Assembly: GCA_028095005.1 (NCBI GenBank)
Contig: CM051462.1
Location: 122,254,752 to 122,318,751, forward strand
Reading direction: 5' to 3'
From: Rhynchospora pubera
Lineage: Eukaryota; Streptophyta; Magnoliopsida; Poales; Cyperaceae
DNA length: 64,000 bases
This document shows, piece by piece, positions 1-11,105 of this stretch. Both the position numbers and the translations under genes were made by a program. Each line of letters opens with the position of its first letter. Position 1 is the stretch's first letter. Below the pieces are notes generated by a model. The model was not told the origin of the DNA. It saw nothing but the letters and a program-made list of their open reading frames with translations, and searched no databases.

Positions 1-2516
1 TGCTTATGCTAATTAATCACAACGATCAAGGACTGCCAAAAAAAAAACATAAATTTCTTGGTTCTGACAAGGGGGCCGTGAGTTGTATAATAGCATAAAC
101 TATTTAATATGTCAAATTGCAATTTAATTAAAACAATCCTCGTACCTAGATGTAGCAAGATGCCAAGATCCAAGTTCTTCAATTCTTTTTTTTCGTCTCC
201 TGTTTTTTTCTCGTGGACCATCTGCGCACAAAGACAGAAAGAAAAAAAAAGGAAAGGAGGAGAAAAGAAAGAGATGGGTTTTTTATGAATGGGGAATGGT
301 GCGTTGTTGGTCTGGGAATAGAAAGTTGGATGAAAAAAGTTAGTTCACTTTACTTTTTTGTCCCCATTTAATATCTTTTATTATTTTATAAGAAAAATGC
401 TAATTTTACCCCAAAAATAACCTAGTAAGGATACTTTCATATATTTTGATGGGGTTCAACCAATAAAATTACTTATAAACTTAATGGGGTTCAAACTAGT
501 ACACCCATACAATTTTTCATCATAAAGATACATATTTTTATATGTTAATTACAAAGTTTTTTTTTTGAATGGGGTCAATTGACCCCCTCTTTCCACTTAT
601 CTCCGCCACTGCCAACGATCCAAACGCACCCTATATAACAACCACTAGACAAATGGGTGTTAGAATATTATATTATTATCTGTACATATATATATATCTA
701 TATATATCCACATTCATTTTTTTTTAATTCTTTTGCCCAACGGGAAGCAGGATCTAATCCTCGTGAAAACAACTGCACTTCTTCTCAGCCAACTAAAACA
801 ATTTTATTTTTTCGAAAAAAAAAATTGTTCCACATCTAGAAACTCAAGTCAAACATAAACTACCATGACGCGGCAACAACTAACTACCATCGATGCATCA
901 TCTGATGCTGCCAAATGAAGTGATGTTTAATTTTTCCAAGTAAGATGTGATGTTCAATTTGGGAAAAGAAAAACGAATTGAACTGATGATAACTGACAGT
1001 TACCAAACTTCCCATGCCATTAAGCAAGGATTCACATCGGCTATTATTCGTCCAATTAAAACAGATGATTTAGTCAACGAAACAAAAGCTTGGAATGCAT
1101 CGAAGAATTTTAGGATGCTTTTAAGTTGATGTATATCTTATCTTAACGCATATGTTCAGAAAAAGGTCACTGACTTTATTTTATTTGGAAGGCAATTAAT
1201 CTTTATAAATAGTATATCAAAATTTGTAATACAATTTTTTTATCTTCAACGTTTAGTTTACCTTTTCATTTTTAGTATTTGTGTCTCCTAATAAGTAAAC
1301 AGACAAAATTTTTATAGAAATATCGATAACTCTCTGGTATTTGAACCGAATTTGAATGTATCTTTTAAAACAAAATGTATATATAAACTTGAGCGAATGG
1401 TAAGAAATAGTCTGGTACTTTTCAAAGTGGAGGTAAAATTATATCAAATCATACTCTACTTCGAGAACAATAATACAATCACATTCACATTCACATCGTA
1501 AGTTCGTAACAATATCAATAGATGGATTTCCTCATATCATCCGGCCCAATAACTAAAATCACAGGGGCTATCCAATTAGCAGATTCTAGATTTGTAAAGT
1601 AACATTGTTTATCTGACACCAACAGCTGTACTTGTACACTTTGTACTCGTATATCTTGACTCCTTTTAAATAGCGAAAAGCATTAATTCCTTGCTTGAAA
1701 TAATCTGAGGAAATAAAATGAGAACAAAGGTGTGGTTTAAAAAACCTGTTACCTAGATGCCATCAATGTGGTGCCTCCTGCCTTCCACGGTTCCACCACA
1801 AAGTTGCAGAATTGTATAATAATACCGAACTTGCAAAACATAATATATTTAAGAGGGTTGCATATAAATATTACATATCAAGTTATCAAGTATATATTTT
1901 ATTTATTAGGATTCGATGGCACTGTGAAGCAGTGTTTCCTCGTAAAATTATACAAAGACATAGTGCAGCAATAAATTAATTCAGCTTTCGTAATTACAAT
2001 ATTTACATTAGTTAGATAACGCATGAAAAAATTTTACATGAAATGAAAATAATATGACGTTGTTATAAAATATCAGCTACATATTAGATGCATTCTTCTT
2101 TATAGAGTAAGTATTGTGGTGTTAGTATGAAATAAGAATATTATTTTTTTGTATTAATTATATTAATAAGAGAAATTATAATATAAAAAACGTCAATATA
2201 AATTTTTGTACTTTAAGTTTGAAATCCATAAAAAAATTGTCTTATTTCTACTTCTGAGGCTCTTTTAAGTATTATAAACATAAGTTAGACACCAAAATTA
2301 AATTATTACGAAAAAGAAGAATTTCTACAGATGGTTTGATATATACCAGAAAATGCAAAGCGCCCAAACTGTTGAATACGACCGTTACCGTTACAGACGT
2401 CACTTTTCAATTTTCAGTAATCAGAGTTACAAATTTCACGAAGTTGGACAAAAAAAAATATATGAAGAATGTTTGTCTTTTGGACTTTTGGTTCAGAAAG
2501 GAAATCCTCCCAAACC
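1..2516. other. AT-rich intergenic DNA
   Basis: No coding sequence is supported here: the open frames are short, low in complexity and unlike any family I recognise. Bases 560-611 end in a hAT-like terminus (CTCCGCCACTG at 601-611). Bases 612-631 match the right end of the Tourist-like MITE family seen complete at 49172-49328. A short segment near 1809-1842 recurs with few changes near 3264-3297, so it is part of some dispersed repeat. Confidence 0.6.
560..631. repeat. hAT-like 3' terminus abutting a MITE right end
   Basis: The end CTCCGCCACTG matches the hAT-type termini at 20082-20261 (CAGGGGCGG...CCGCCGCTG) and 17226-18073. Immediately after it, bases 612-631 read as the last bases of the GGTGCGTTTGGAT MITE family. 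A hAT element may have inserted into such a MITE, but I could not find a matching left terminus or TSD in the window. Confidence 0.3.
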
Positions 2517-2519
2517 TTA

Positions 2520-2676
2520 GGGTGCGTTTGGATAAGTGTGGGAAGAAGGGAAGAAGGGAAGAAGTGGGAAGAAGTATTGGGAAGTGTGTAACTTTGTGAA
2601 GAGTTTGGATTGTTTATAATTTTTTTTCTTCCCATCTTTCTTCTTTCTCTTCTTCTTCTTTCATCCAAACGCACCC
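2520..2676. mobile_element. Tourist-like (PIF/Harbinger) MITE, family A, complete copy
   Basis: A 157-bp element has inverted ends GGGTGCGTTTGGAT and its complement, flanked by TTA on both sides (2517-2519 and 2677-2679), the 3-bp TSD typical of PIF/Harbinger. The core contains AAGTGTGTAACTTTGTGAAG followed by an AT-rich tract. The copy at 49172-49328 has the same length and near-identical sequence. Related but more diverged copies lie at 5140-5306, 18542-18679 and 19749-19878. It has no coding capacity. Confidence 0.85.
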
Positions 2677-2679
2677 TTA

Positions 2680-3653
2680 TTAAAGAGTAAGCAATTCAAG
2701 CACGCTAAGCAACGCTTGAAAGGAACCTAAGCACAGATCCGCAAAAAAAGTTCTTTTAGTTCTGCACAATTCTTTTTCCAAGTAAAAAATATAATAACCT
2801 CAGCTAAGATCGTTAAGTGAAAATTATGCACTAGACGCGCTAAAAAATTTCAACTATACAGTATAATTTTTCAGCCATCTATATATACAATATTATACGC
2901 TATAACAAAAATTGGCAAAAAAAACTTACTAATATTGGCAGCTTTCGCCTTTCGGGATTGAGTAAATGGGACTAGCTATTAGCATATTGTTATAATGGAA
3001 TTTTTTTTTTTCATTCATCCCAAAGTACTAATACTTCAGTTTTTATTGATCGTTTAATGATGCCGAAACATATTATTAGATTAATCAACATTATTAGGAA
3101 GAGATACAATAGGATTAATTAACATTATTAGGAAGAGATACAATAGTATCAGACCGGTGATAAAATATAATTAGTCAAAAAAAATTGTAAACATCCTTCT
3201 AATTGAGACTTGAGAGTATTATAATTCTTACTAAATTTCGCCCTTTGTAAACGCCCTTTGCTGAATTCTATAATAATACCGAACTTGCAAAACAGTAAGA
3301 ATTACTCTCCCCACTTTGCCCTGTCTGCAAAATTACACACTTTACACAAGAATAAGAATAAGCACGCATATCGAAATTTTTTTTTTCTTATTCATTATTT
3401 CATGCTCATTCAAACACACCCCAAATTCGTAAGCGATCCAAACGACCCGTAAAGACTCCGTTTTCCTCACTATAAACTCGTAATTAAAAATAGTAATAGC
3501 ACATTTTATTTACTCCAATGGCGCACATTTTACGGAGCAATGTTTTTCAAATCATTAAACAGCCGCGCAGCCTAGAACCTATTAACCTAAGAATGGTTTG
3601 ATAAATGATAAACAGAAGTTTGAAAACTGTGGAGATGTGTGCGTTGCAGCTGG
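2680..3653. other. Intergenic DNA with a short tandem duplication and a MITE scrap
   Basis: No gene is visible. A 34-bp unit ending in AGGAAGAGATACAATAG is present twice in tandem (3079-3112 and 3113-3146). Bases 3341-3425 match the right half of the GGGTGTGTTTGGAT MITE family seen whole at 35261-35705, but no left half or TSD is present, so it is a truncated copy. Confidence 0.55.
3079..3146. repeat. 34-bp tandem duplication
   Basis: Two adjacent units differ by about one base. It is probably replication slippage, with no function suggested. Confidence 0.7.
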
Positions 3654-3662
3654 CGAAAATAA

Positions 3663-4066
3663 GAGATGGGCTAAAATCAGCCACGACTGACGAATGCAAT
3701 CGTCAGCTACGATCAAATCTCAATTTTCGAGATTCTAACGGTCGATCTGAACCGTTTAATGTGTTCTCCATATTGAAATCTCATTGGAGACCAAATTTTA
3801 TATTTTTCTGAAATTTTTTAGTATTTGTTTGATATTTTACAAAATTCTTAATCTAAACAATTCTGGACCCTTCAATAACTATGATTTTTAAAAATCTCAA
3901 AAAAATAGTAAATAAAATCAGAAAAATATAAAATTTGGTCTCCAATGAGATTTTAATATGGAGAACGCATTGAACGGTTCGGATTGACTGTTAGAATCTC
4001 GAAAATTGAGATTTGATCGTAGCTGACAGGTGCATCCGTCAGTCGTGGCTGATTTTAGCCCATCTC
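3663..4066. mobile_element. Mutator-type MITE, 9-bp TSD CGAAAATAA
   Basis: A 404-bp element starts GAGATGGGCTAAAATCAGCC and ends with its complement. The inverted arms run almost to the centre, so the whole element can fold into a hairpin. The flanks are CGAAAATAA at 3654-3662 and 4067-4075; a perfect 9-bp TSD is diagnostic of the Mutator superfamily. A related copy with its own 9-bp TSD lies at 19447-19980. The internal core (a conserved 'accgtt...gttctccat' stretch and an 'accaaattttatattttt' stretch) is shared with elements at 32416-32819, 42285-42530 and 52602-52955. No coding capacity. Confidence 0.9.
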
Positions 4067-4389
4067 CGAAAATAATGTGTTATACCGAATCCGGACCTAC
4101 AACCCAAAGGACAAGAACATAGGGACGATGTGGTAGTAATTTTCAAAGACCAGTAAATGTACTTTTGCACGTACACCCTTACAACGAAATAACAACGAAT
4201 TTAACTGTATATTCAGAAAAATAAATTTATTAAATTGAAAATCGTGCCCCAATTTTTCCTGAGTGATTTTAACGAATACACGTACGTTCGTACTCCGGTC
4301 AAATTCCAAAAAAAAAAATGCCCCGAACTTATTCAATTTTTATCACCTAGCAAAAGCGATATATTATATTAGATAGAAACATGCTAAAA

Positions 4390-4745
4390 TCAAACCAGTA
4401 TGGACGGATGATTCCGTCAAATTCGACCTTATTTAAAGTTTGGAAGCTTAAATGACCGACACGAATTGTTCTATGTATTTTTCATATTAAAAATTTCCTC
4501 GCCGACTAAGTTTTATGTTTTTTTTAGAATTTTAGAAAAAATCTCAATCTAATTAGTTTGAATCCTCTAATAACAACAATTTTTAAATTTTTTAAAAATA
4601 TATAAAATTTAAAAAAAAAACGTAAAATTTGTTTAGGTATGAAAATTTCAATATGAATAACACATTAAACGGTCTGAATCGGTCATTTGATTTTTCAAAT
4701 TTGAGATCTAATCATGTTTAATAGACAGACCCGTCAAATAGCTTT
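4390..4745. mobile_element. Degenerate Mutator-type MITE
   Basis: The left part has GGACGGATGATTCCGTCAAA and the right part GACAGACCCGTCAAAT, in inverted relation. Between them is the same arrangement of 'accggttc..' and AT-rich core blocks found in the element at 3663-4066. The arms are heavily diverged and I found no clear TSD, so limits are approximate. Confidence 0.5.
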
Positions 4746-5139
4746 GACAATAGCAATCCTCCTTATATTGTTTAAATATCTCCACGTTTGAATTATATAT
4801 TAGCCACGAACCTAAAATGCTCTAAGATAATATGAACTTGTTCGAATTGTAAAATGATATGCCAATTTTTGTGTATAGAAAATGTAGTTATAAATCGTTT
4901 TTGCGAATGTTTATATATATATAAAACATAATTCTAGTATTGTCACAAATCATGAAATCTATCAGTAATTGTACACCAAATTTAATATAAATGAACTATG
5001 CTTTTTCAAATTCTCAATAGATAAATTATTTTTTTAGTACTTTCCGGTACCACACTGTTTTGGCCCAAATATCGATAAAATTGAAAAACCAGAACAAGCT
5101 GGAACGTCGGTATTCGATAAAAAGAGATGAAGTATCATA

Positions 5140-5306
5140 GGAGCCGTTTGGATCGCTTAGAAATTTGGAGAATTTGAGAAAGTTGCAATTCATAGGAATA
5201 AATTTATTGGGAAGTGTGTAACTTTGTGAAGAGTTTAGATTGTTTATAATAAATTTATGGTAGGAAGATGGAATTCTCCAAATTTCTTGGAAATCCAAAC
5301 AGCCCC
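5140..5306. mobile_element. Tourist-like MITE, family A, diverged copy
   Basis: Inverted ends GGAGCCGTTTGGAT and ATCCAAACAGCCCC are flanked by ATA on both sides (5137-5139, 5307-5309). The core block AAGTGTGTAACTTTGTGAAG is shared with 2520-2676. Length is 167 bp. Confidence 0.75.
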
Positions 5307-5309
5307 ATA

Positions 5310-6238
5310 AAAAATAAAAAATAAAATCAGATTTCTGTCAACGGCTAGCAGTGATGCTAGTAGGTATTCTAAACATCGATTTTTTGTGCTTGCTGGAGCC
5401 TGGAATGTATGTCGAGCTCATTTTGTCTTACTAACCATTTCAAGCAATGTTTTTTTGAAGAAAAATAAGGGTCAAAGCCCCATTTCAAGCAATGTTAGGC
5501 GCATTTCTGTCATAAAATTCTAAAAATAAATTAATAATATCCTCCAAGTATGATGTAAGATAAGATGAACTTTTTATTTGCTCGAATTATGAAAAGTTAT
5601 ATCAATTTCGAACTATTTGTCAACTTCTGCGAACGTAGATCATTTGTATGTCATTATTGGAAAATGCATAAATCGTCGTGCATATTAATATTTCGAGGAA
5701 ATGATAGCAAGTAATTTTTTTTATATTCTGCAATCCTACGCAGAGTCCAGATAAAAGAAACATAAATTATACTCCTTTATTTTGACGGAAAAATATACGT
5801 GACAAAATTTATGGAGGTTTATCTGAATATAGGTATCTATTTTTTTTTTTTTACAGAGGGATACATTCCTAATTTGGTGCTTATAGGTACCATAAATTCT
5901 GAAACTAATTGGGTATAGACAGAAAATAGCCAAAGTAAAAAAACAACAAGCGGTCCAAATGAGCCGTTATCCTTTTGCAATGAAACAGATACCACGTCAG
6001 AATATAAACGACAAAAACCAACTAACCACCTGTCGTCGGACACGTGCATCTGAAGATTGGTCAATGGGGTATTATTGTTCGCTAAATACGAATACTTCAA
6101 TCGTATCACGCATCTCCAGACTCCAGTGCAGAGAAGACTTTTTTTTTTTTTTTTAGAAGACTTCATCCTGTTTAGTGGTAGTATTAAAGCTATTTGTTAT
6201 TTGAAAATTTGCGAGAGAGTTCGATTAGAAGACTAGAA
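5310..6238. other. Intergenic DNA, nothing recognised
   Basis: AT-rich sequence. A 16-base phrase (TTTCAAGCAATGTT with flanks) occurs twice near 5440 and 5483. Open frames near 5837-6166 on the minus strand have no recognisable domain, and poly-A/T tracts make up their ends. Confidence 0.5.
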
Positions 6239-6253
6239 ACGTGTCAGCTAATT

Positions 6254-6391
6254 TTTTTTTAGATAGATCATCTAACTTATTTTTAAATTAAATGTTTATG
6301 AAAGACCCCCAGTCGGATTTCGAACATGTGATCTTTCACTCAAGGAGTGAAGGTGCATTGCTTTTTGCCACTAGACCAAGAACTGATTCTC
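6254..6391 (-). mobile_element. tRNA-derived SINE with 15-bp TSD
   Basis: Read on the minus strand, the element starts GAGAATCAGTTCTTGGTC. It contains an RNA polymerase III A-box-like stretch (GGTCTAGTGGC) and, about 45 bases on, a B-box-like GTTCGAAATCC. It ends in an A-rich tail. Both flanks carry the perfect 15-bp repeat ACGTGTCAGCTAATT (6239-6253 and 6392-6406), as expected for LINE-machinery-driven insertion. The length of about 138 bp is at the short end for plant SINEs. No coding capacity. Confidence 0.85.
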
Positions 6392-6589
6392 ACGTGTCAG
6401 CTAATTTATTTATATTATTGTGAATCATCCATGTGAATCATCCTGCAGAAACACGGAACATAATAGCGAGGTAATCAAACAAATGTAGCTGTTAAAATTA
6501 ATGCCAACCCTTAGTTTGATCAGCTATTTTTTTTAAGATGGGCGGATTTAAAGAGAGCCAATGGCACTACCACACAAAAGGGATTTTGC

Positions 6590-6925
6590 AACTGCAGATT
6601 AGCAACTGTTTTTTAATAAAGCAGTCATTTGCTTAATCTGTGGCATTATCGTAATATAATGTTTAAATCTTTACCACCGTTTTAAAATAAAACAGTCATT
6701 ACAGTTAAGCGTGAGGTAAAAAATAAAAAGAAATTCTTAGAAACATTGTGACTGTTAATATTAAATAACAGTCACAAAATCCTTTAATGACTGTTAACTA
6801 AAAATAACAGTTGTTGACTTGTTGTGAATCCTGCCCAAATTGACTAACAATTGGACGACTTAATTAAGGTCTGACAAGCGGGTCTGATTCTTTTGCCGGC
6901 CTTTTATGACTGTTTTATTTATGTA
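6590..6925. repeat. CACTA 5' subterminal repeat array
   Basis: At least seven copies of a word close to AATAACAGT(T/C) or its complement (AACTGTT, GACTGTTA) occur in about 330 bp, often as close inverted pairs separated by a few A/T bases. In En/Spm, such subterminal words are the binding sites of TNPA; here that role is inferred. Confidence 0.8.
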
Positions 6926-7786
6926 ATAACAGTTGCAGAACATCATTTAAAACATCACACGTCGGATTACCAATCAAGTGCTAATTATTTGCAAAATAAG
7001 CAATTAATGTTTCAACGTATATATATTTTTTTTATGAGATACAATGATATTCTTAATAGATCTGTTCAAAAAAAAGGAAAGAATTTTTTGGTAGGTGTAC
7101 CGATTATATGCCCTTAAAATAATTACAAAGATTTGATCAGCCATTATCATATTTGCCGATTATGTAACAAATTTTTAAATTACATGAACCTTATCATATC
7201 TGTCTCCTACATAAGATAATAAGTTGCATATTATTCAATTAGATTTTCCAAAAACTTTCCGTATCTAGCTTCTCCCTTTTCGGCACCGTAGCACGAGGTG
7301 CAAAAATATAGCTGCCGACATAAATCAAGTTTTGTAGTTTTATACTTAACTCCATTATTTTCATATTTTACACCACTCCAAAAAAAATAGCAAAAAAATT
7401 GTAAAAAATCTGAAAAAAAAAGCATTAGATAGAGAAAAAGAAGGAGAGCAAATTGAAGGTAAGAAAAATTAAATTTGAATAATATTTCAATTCTTTTCCT
7501 TTTTTTCCTTTCTATTTTGATTTTTATGTATTTATTTGTGACACTAATAATTTATTATTTATGGTTGTCATATTTCAGATCTCATTCGACGAGGGAAGAA
7601 CTCATTGAAGGAGGGAAGAACTCAATCACTTCTTTTATTATTTTGAGGTATATTTTCGTAACTTTTTCTGTTTATATTTTTTACCACAAAATTATGCATT
7701 AGTTGTATTTGCATTTATCTTTATTAAATGTATTGTCATATAGGACCAAAATACCGGAATGATACTGAATTTATGTCGTTGCCCGT

Positions 7787-8066
7787 CCGAGATTAATCCA
7801 TTAGGGATTAAACTCGGATAGTCCCCGTTTGGGACTGCTCTTTGGATACTCTGTCTCATTTAGGATTAGCGAGCGGTACACTAGATGCAATCTGGCGTTT
7901 GAGAAAAATCCGGCAGCATTTCTCCTTATGTTCCCACGAATACGTACGCACGAGCAATCGTGTGCTGGCGTATTCAGGGAACATAAGGGGAAATGCTGCC
8001 GAATTTTTCTCAAACGCCAGAACGCATCTAGCGTACGCTCGCTAATGAGACAGAGTATCTAAAGAG
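7787..8066. repeat. Long near-perfect hairpin within the CACTA 5' region
   Basis: Two arms of about 110 bases (7838-7951 and 7958-8066) are inverted complements with only a few mismatches and gaps, meeting around 7955 with almost no loop. A small separate hairpin (CCGAGATTAATCC with its near-complement) sits directly upstream at 7787-7817. The hairpin lies in the intron just before the transposase start, so it would be present in the primary transcript. It may be a nested foldback MITE; I could not define a TSD. Open frames that cross it are only arm sequence read as protein. Confidence 0.8.
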
Positions 8067-8162
8067 TGGGTTAGGATGGTAACCGGCCCTGAAAACCTCG
8101 TGTGATAATTAAATTGACCCATAACCTTAAATCCTAACTTGTAAATAAACGTTATTTTTCAG

Positions 8163-10670
8163 ATGGATCGAACATGGATATATGTAAGTGATCGGCTTGC
8201 TTCAAAGAAATTCAAGGATGGACTTACAGAATTTATGGATCGTGCTAAAGAGAATATGAAGCTGACGGGTGAATATAAAATGCGTTGTCCATGTAAGAAA
8301 TGTCAGAACTTGCTGAGATGGTCTGATTTTGGAGTTGTGAGCGATGATTTAGTTAGGCGTGGATTTATGCCTGGATATACCCGATGGATATATCATGGAG
8401 AGTCTCCGGAGGAAAACATATTGGATGATGAAAATGTAGAGAATGGAGATATTAATGCATTGGATGATGAAAATATAGATAATTACGAGAACACAATGGA
8501 TGATGAGAATGTATTGGATGATGAAAATGTTGAAAATTTGGAAAGCAATGTACTAGAAAATGTTGAAAATACACAAGTTAATGATGATTTGAATGAAATG
8601 ATGAGTAATGTGGAAGAAGATTTTGTTGATATCCCTGAAGTTTATGATATTTTGCGTGACCAAGAAAAGATAAAATTATATCCTGATTGTGATATGTCAA
8701 AAGTTACTGCTGTTTTCAAATTGTTTAATATAAAAGCAAAAAATGGATGGAGTGATGCTAGTTTTACATCTTTACTCAGACTTTTAGGTGAAATTCTTCC
8801 AAAAAATAATGAGTTGCCGGATTCAACATATACGGCAAAAAAACTATTGTGTCCATTGAGCTTAAAAGTTGATAGAATTCATGCATGTCCGAATGATTGC
8901 ATATTGTACCAGAAAGAGTACTTTCATATGGATAAATGCCCAGAGTGTAACACATCACGGTATAAATCAAGGGACGATCAAGTTGAAGAAGGTAGGAAGG
9001 GACCAGCTGCAAAGGTGGTGTTTTATCTACCCGTAATACCAAGATTTCAAAGGCTTTTTTCTAATCCAAAAGATGCCAAATTGTTAAGATGGCATGCAGA
9101 CTGCAGAAAAAGAGGTGATGGAATGCTTCGACACCCCGCAGACTCTCCGGATTGGAGGAACATAGATAGGGAGTTTGAAAATTTCGGTAGTGAACCTAGA
9201 AATTTGAGATTGGGGTTATGTACGGATGGAATGAATCCTTATGGCAATATGAGTAGTCGTCAGACTACGTGGCCAGTTTTGTTGTGTATTTACAACCTTC
9301 CTCCCTGGTTATGCATGAAAAGAAGATACATGATGATGCCTTTGTTAATTTCAGGTCCTAAACAACCAGGTAATGACATAGATGTGTACTTGGCTCCATT
9401 AATAGATGACCTTGAAAAATTATGGCGTGAAGGCGTGGAAATATTTGATGCACACTCTCGAACTTATTTCACCCTCCGTGCCATGATATTTTGCACGATT
9501 AATGATTTTCCTGCATATGGCAACTTGTCGGGTTATAAGAATAAAGGAAATTTAGCATGTCCTATTTGCGGGGAAAACACTCATTCTTTAAGGCTAAAAA
9601 ACTGCAATAAAACCGTTTATTTAGGACACCGCAGGTTTATTAAGAGTCGTTATCACCCTTACAGACGGAACAAAGAAGACTTTGATGGCACGGTCGAGAG
9701 GCGTCCGGCCCCGATCCCTTTATCTGGGAAAGGAGTTTATGAACAGGTGAAGGGTATAGAAGTCCAATTCGGTAAGAAATTCATAAAGGACCTCCCGAAA
9801 GGGATATGGAAGAAAAAATCTATCTTCTGGAATCTTGAATATTGGCGGCATTTGGAGGTTAGGCATTGCTTGGATGCGATGCACATAATCAAGAACATAT
9901 GTGAAAGTTTAGTTGGTTGCTTATTGCATATTCAAGGAAAAACAAAAGATGGCATCAATGCGAGGAAGGACATGGTTGCAATGGGAATTCGGTTGGATCT
10001 AGCAGCAGATGAGAGTAATAAAAATCGAGCTTGGCTACCAGCAGCAGATCACACTTTATCAAAGGAAGAGAAAAGAAGTCTGTTACAATGCTTGAAGTCT
10101 ATTAAGGTTCCTTCTGGTTATTCCTCTAATATATCAAGAAAGGTGTCGATTAATGAGAGCAAATTAATTGGTATGAAGTCGCATGATTATCATGTCTTGT
10201 TGACCCAGTTGCTTCCGGTCGCAATTCGAGGAATTCTCAAGGAAGAAGTCAGGCGGTCCATCACTAAATTGTGCTTCTTCTTCAACTCGATTTGCTCCAA
10301 GGTGATCGATCCTAGAACTTTGGACAAGCTACAGGATGATGTTGTATTGACCATTTGTGAGCTTGAGATGTACTTTCCACCGTCATTTTTTGATTCAATG
10401 GTGCATTTGACCGTTCATTTGGTTAGGGAGATAAAAATATGTGGTCCAGTGTTTCTGCGGTACATGTATCCTTTCGAAAGAGCAATGGGTCAGTTAAAGG
10501 GACTAGTCCGTAGCCGATCTAAACCCGAAGGAAGTATAGTTGAAGGATATATTGCTGAGGAGGTTATCGAATTCTATATTGATTTTTTGGATGGTGTTGA
10601 ACCTATTGGCCTTCCAAAGTCTCGGCACGAGGGTAGACTCGAAGGAAAAGGTACAATCGGTTCCAAATAG
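8163..10670 (+). CDS. TNP2-like CACTA transposase, apparently C-terminally truncated
   Basis: An 835-residue protein of the En/Spm TNP2 group, the nuclear enzyme that cuts and joins CACTA ends. Residues 1-78 match the plant transposase-associated domain (MDRTWIY start, CPCKKC at 42-47, RWIYHGE at 74-80). Residues 85-150 are acidic with repeated DDENV units. Residues 235-265 contain paired cysteines (HACPNDC, CPEC). Residues about 285-520 are the tnp2 core, including LGLCTDGMNPYG near 350-361. The last part matches DUF4218 (CFFFNSI, MYPFERAMGQLKG) and ends in GLPKSRHEGRLEGKGTIG. Relatives usually continue for some 150-300 residues after this motif; here a TAG stops the frame nine bases after GTIG and the sequence passes almost directly into the 3' subterminal array. 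The ATG lies directly after an intron acceptor (TTTTTCAG at 8155-8162). Possible 5'-UTR splice sites also occur at 7455-7460 (GTAAG) and near 7578. Confidence 0.93.
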   Translation: MDRTWIYVSDRLASKKFKDGLTEFMDRAKENMKLTGEYKMRCPCKKCQNLLRWSDFGVVSDDLVRRGFMPGYTRWIYHGESPEENILDDENVENGDINALDDENIDNYENTMDDENVLDDENVENLESNVLENVENTQVNDDLNEMMSNVEEDFVDIPEVYDILRDQEKIKLYPDCDMSKVTAVFKLFNIKAKNGWSDASFTSLLRLLGEILPKNNELPDSTYTAKKLLCPLSLKVDRIHACPNDCILYQKEYFHMDKCPECNTSRYKSRDDQVEEGRKGPAAKVVFYLPVIPRFQRLFSNPKDAKLLRWHADCRKRGDGMLRHPADSPDWRNIDREFENFGSEPRNLRLGLCTDGMNPYGNMSSRQTTWPVLLCIYNLPPWLCMKRRYMMMPLLISGPKQPGNDIDVYLAPLIDDLEKLWREGVEIFDAHSRTYFTLRAMIFCTINDFPAYGNLSGYKNKGNLACPICGENTHSLRLKNCNKTVYLGHRRFIKSRYHPYRRNKEDFDGTVERRPAPIPLSGKGVYEQVKGIEVQFGKKFIKDLPKGIWKKKSIFWNLEYWRHLEVRHCLDAMHIIKNICESLVGCLLHIQGKTKDGINARKDMVAMGIRLDLAADESNKNRAWLPAADHTLSKEEKRSLLQCLKSIKVPSGYSSNISRKVSINESKLIGMKSHDYHVLLTQLLPVAIRGILKEEVRRSITKLCFFFNSICSKVIDPRTLDKLQDDVVLTICELEMYFPPSFFDSMVHLTVHLVREIKICGPVFLRYMYPFERAMGQLKGLVRSRSKPEGSIVEGYIAEEVIEFYIDFLDGVEPIGLPKSRHEGRLEGKGTIGSK

Positions 10671-10673
10671 ATG

Positions 10674-10751
10674 GCATTAATTATACATTAAATTTGTGAT
10701 AGCATGAATCAGAAAATTGCTAAAAAAAAATATTAATTATACATTAAATCA
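10674..10751. repeat. Direct repeat bordering the truncated transposase 3' end
   Basis: An 18-base A/T word (ATTAATTATACATTAAAT) occurs at about 10677-10694 and again at about 10734-10751, right after the transposase stop. Short direct repeats at such a place fit an internal-deletion junction. Confidence 0.6.
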
Positions 10752-10819
10752 GCGAAATTAATTGCGGTAAAAATTGAAACAATTAGATTAATTTTGCGGT
10801 AAAAAAGGAAAAATAGAAC

Positions 10820-11105
10820 AGGTTCTGCAACTATTATTATGTTTCAATAGTTGATGACTCTTTTAGCACGCCTATTTAAACAGAAAAAAGCAATTTCGGC
10901 AACTTTTATTATTAAATAACAGTTGTAGGTCATTTCTTTTACATCTGTTATTAATAAAAAACAGTCATCGAAAATATGTCTTTTGCCACTGTTATTATCT
11001 AATAACAGTCATTACTTTTATGACTGTTTTTTTCGATTTTGCAACTCCCCGATTAGCAACTTTTCTATCAGTCGTAGAAGGGATTATTTTAACAGTTGTA
11101 GAATC
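10820..11105. repeat. CACTA 3' subterminal repeat array
   Basis: The same words as in the 5' array (TAATAACAGTCAT, AATAACAGTTGTAG, GACTGTT) recur at least eight times in both orientations up to the 3' terminus. Confidence 0.8.

Noticed and set aside
7829..8062. Two overlapping plus-strand frames and one minus-strand frame upstream of the transposase
   Set aside because: They encode the two arms of one hairpin (the RIRQHFPLCS-type text repeats), so they are not genes.
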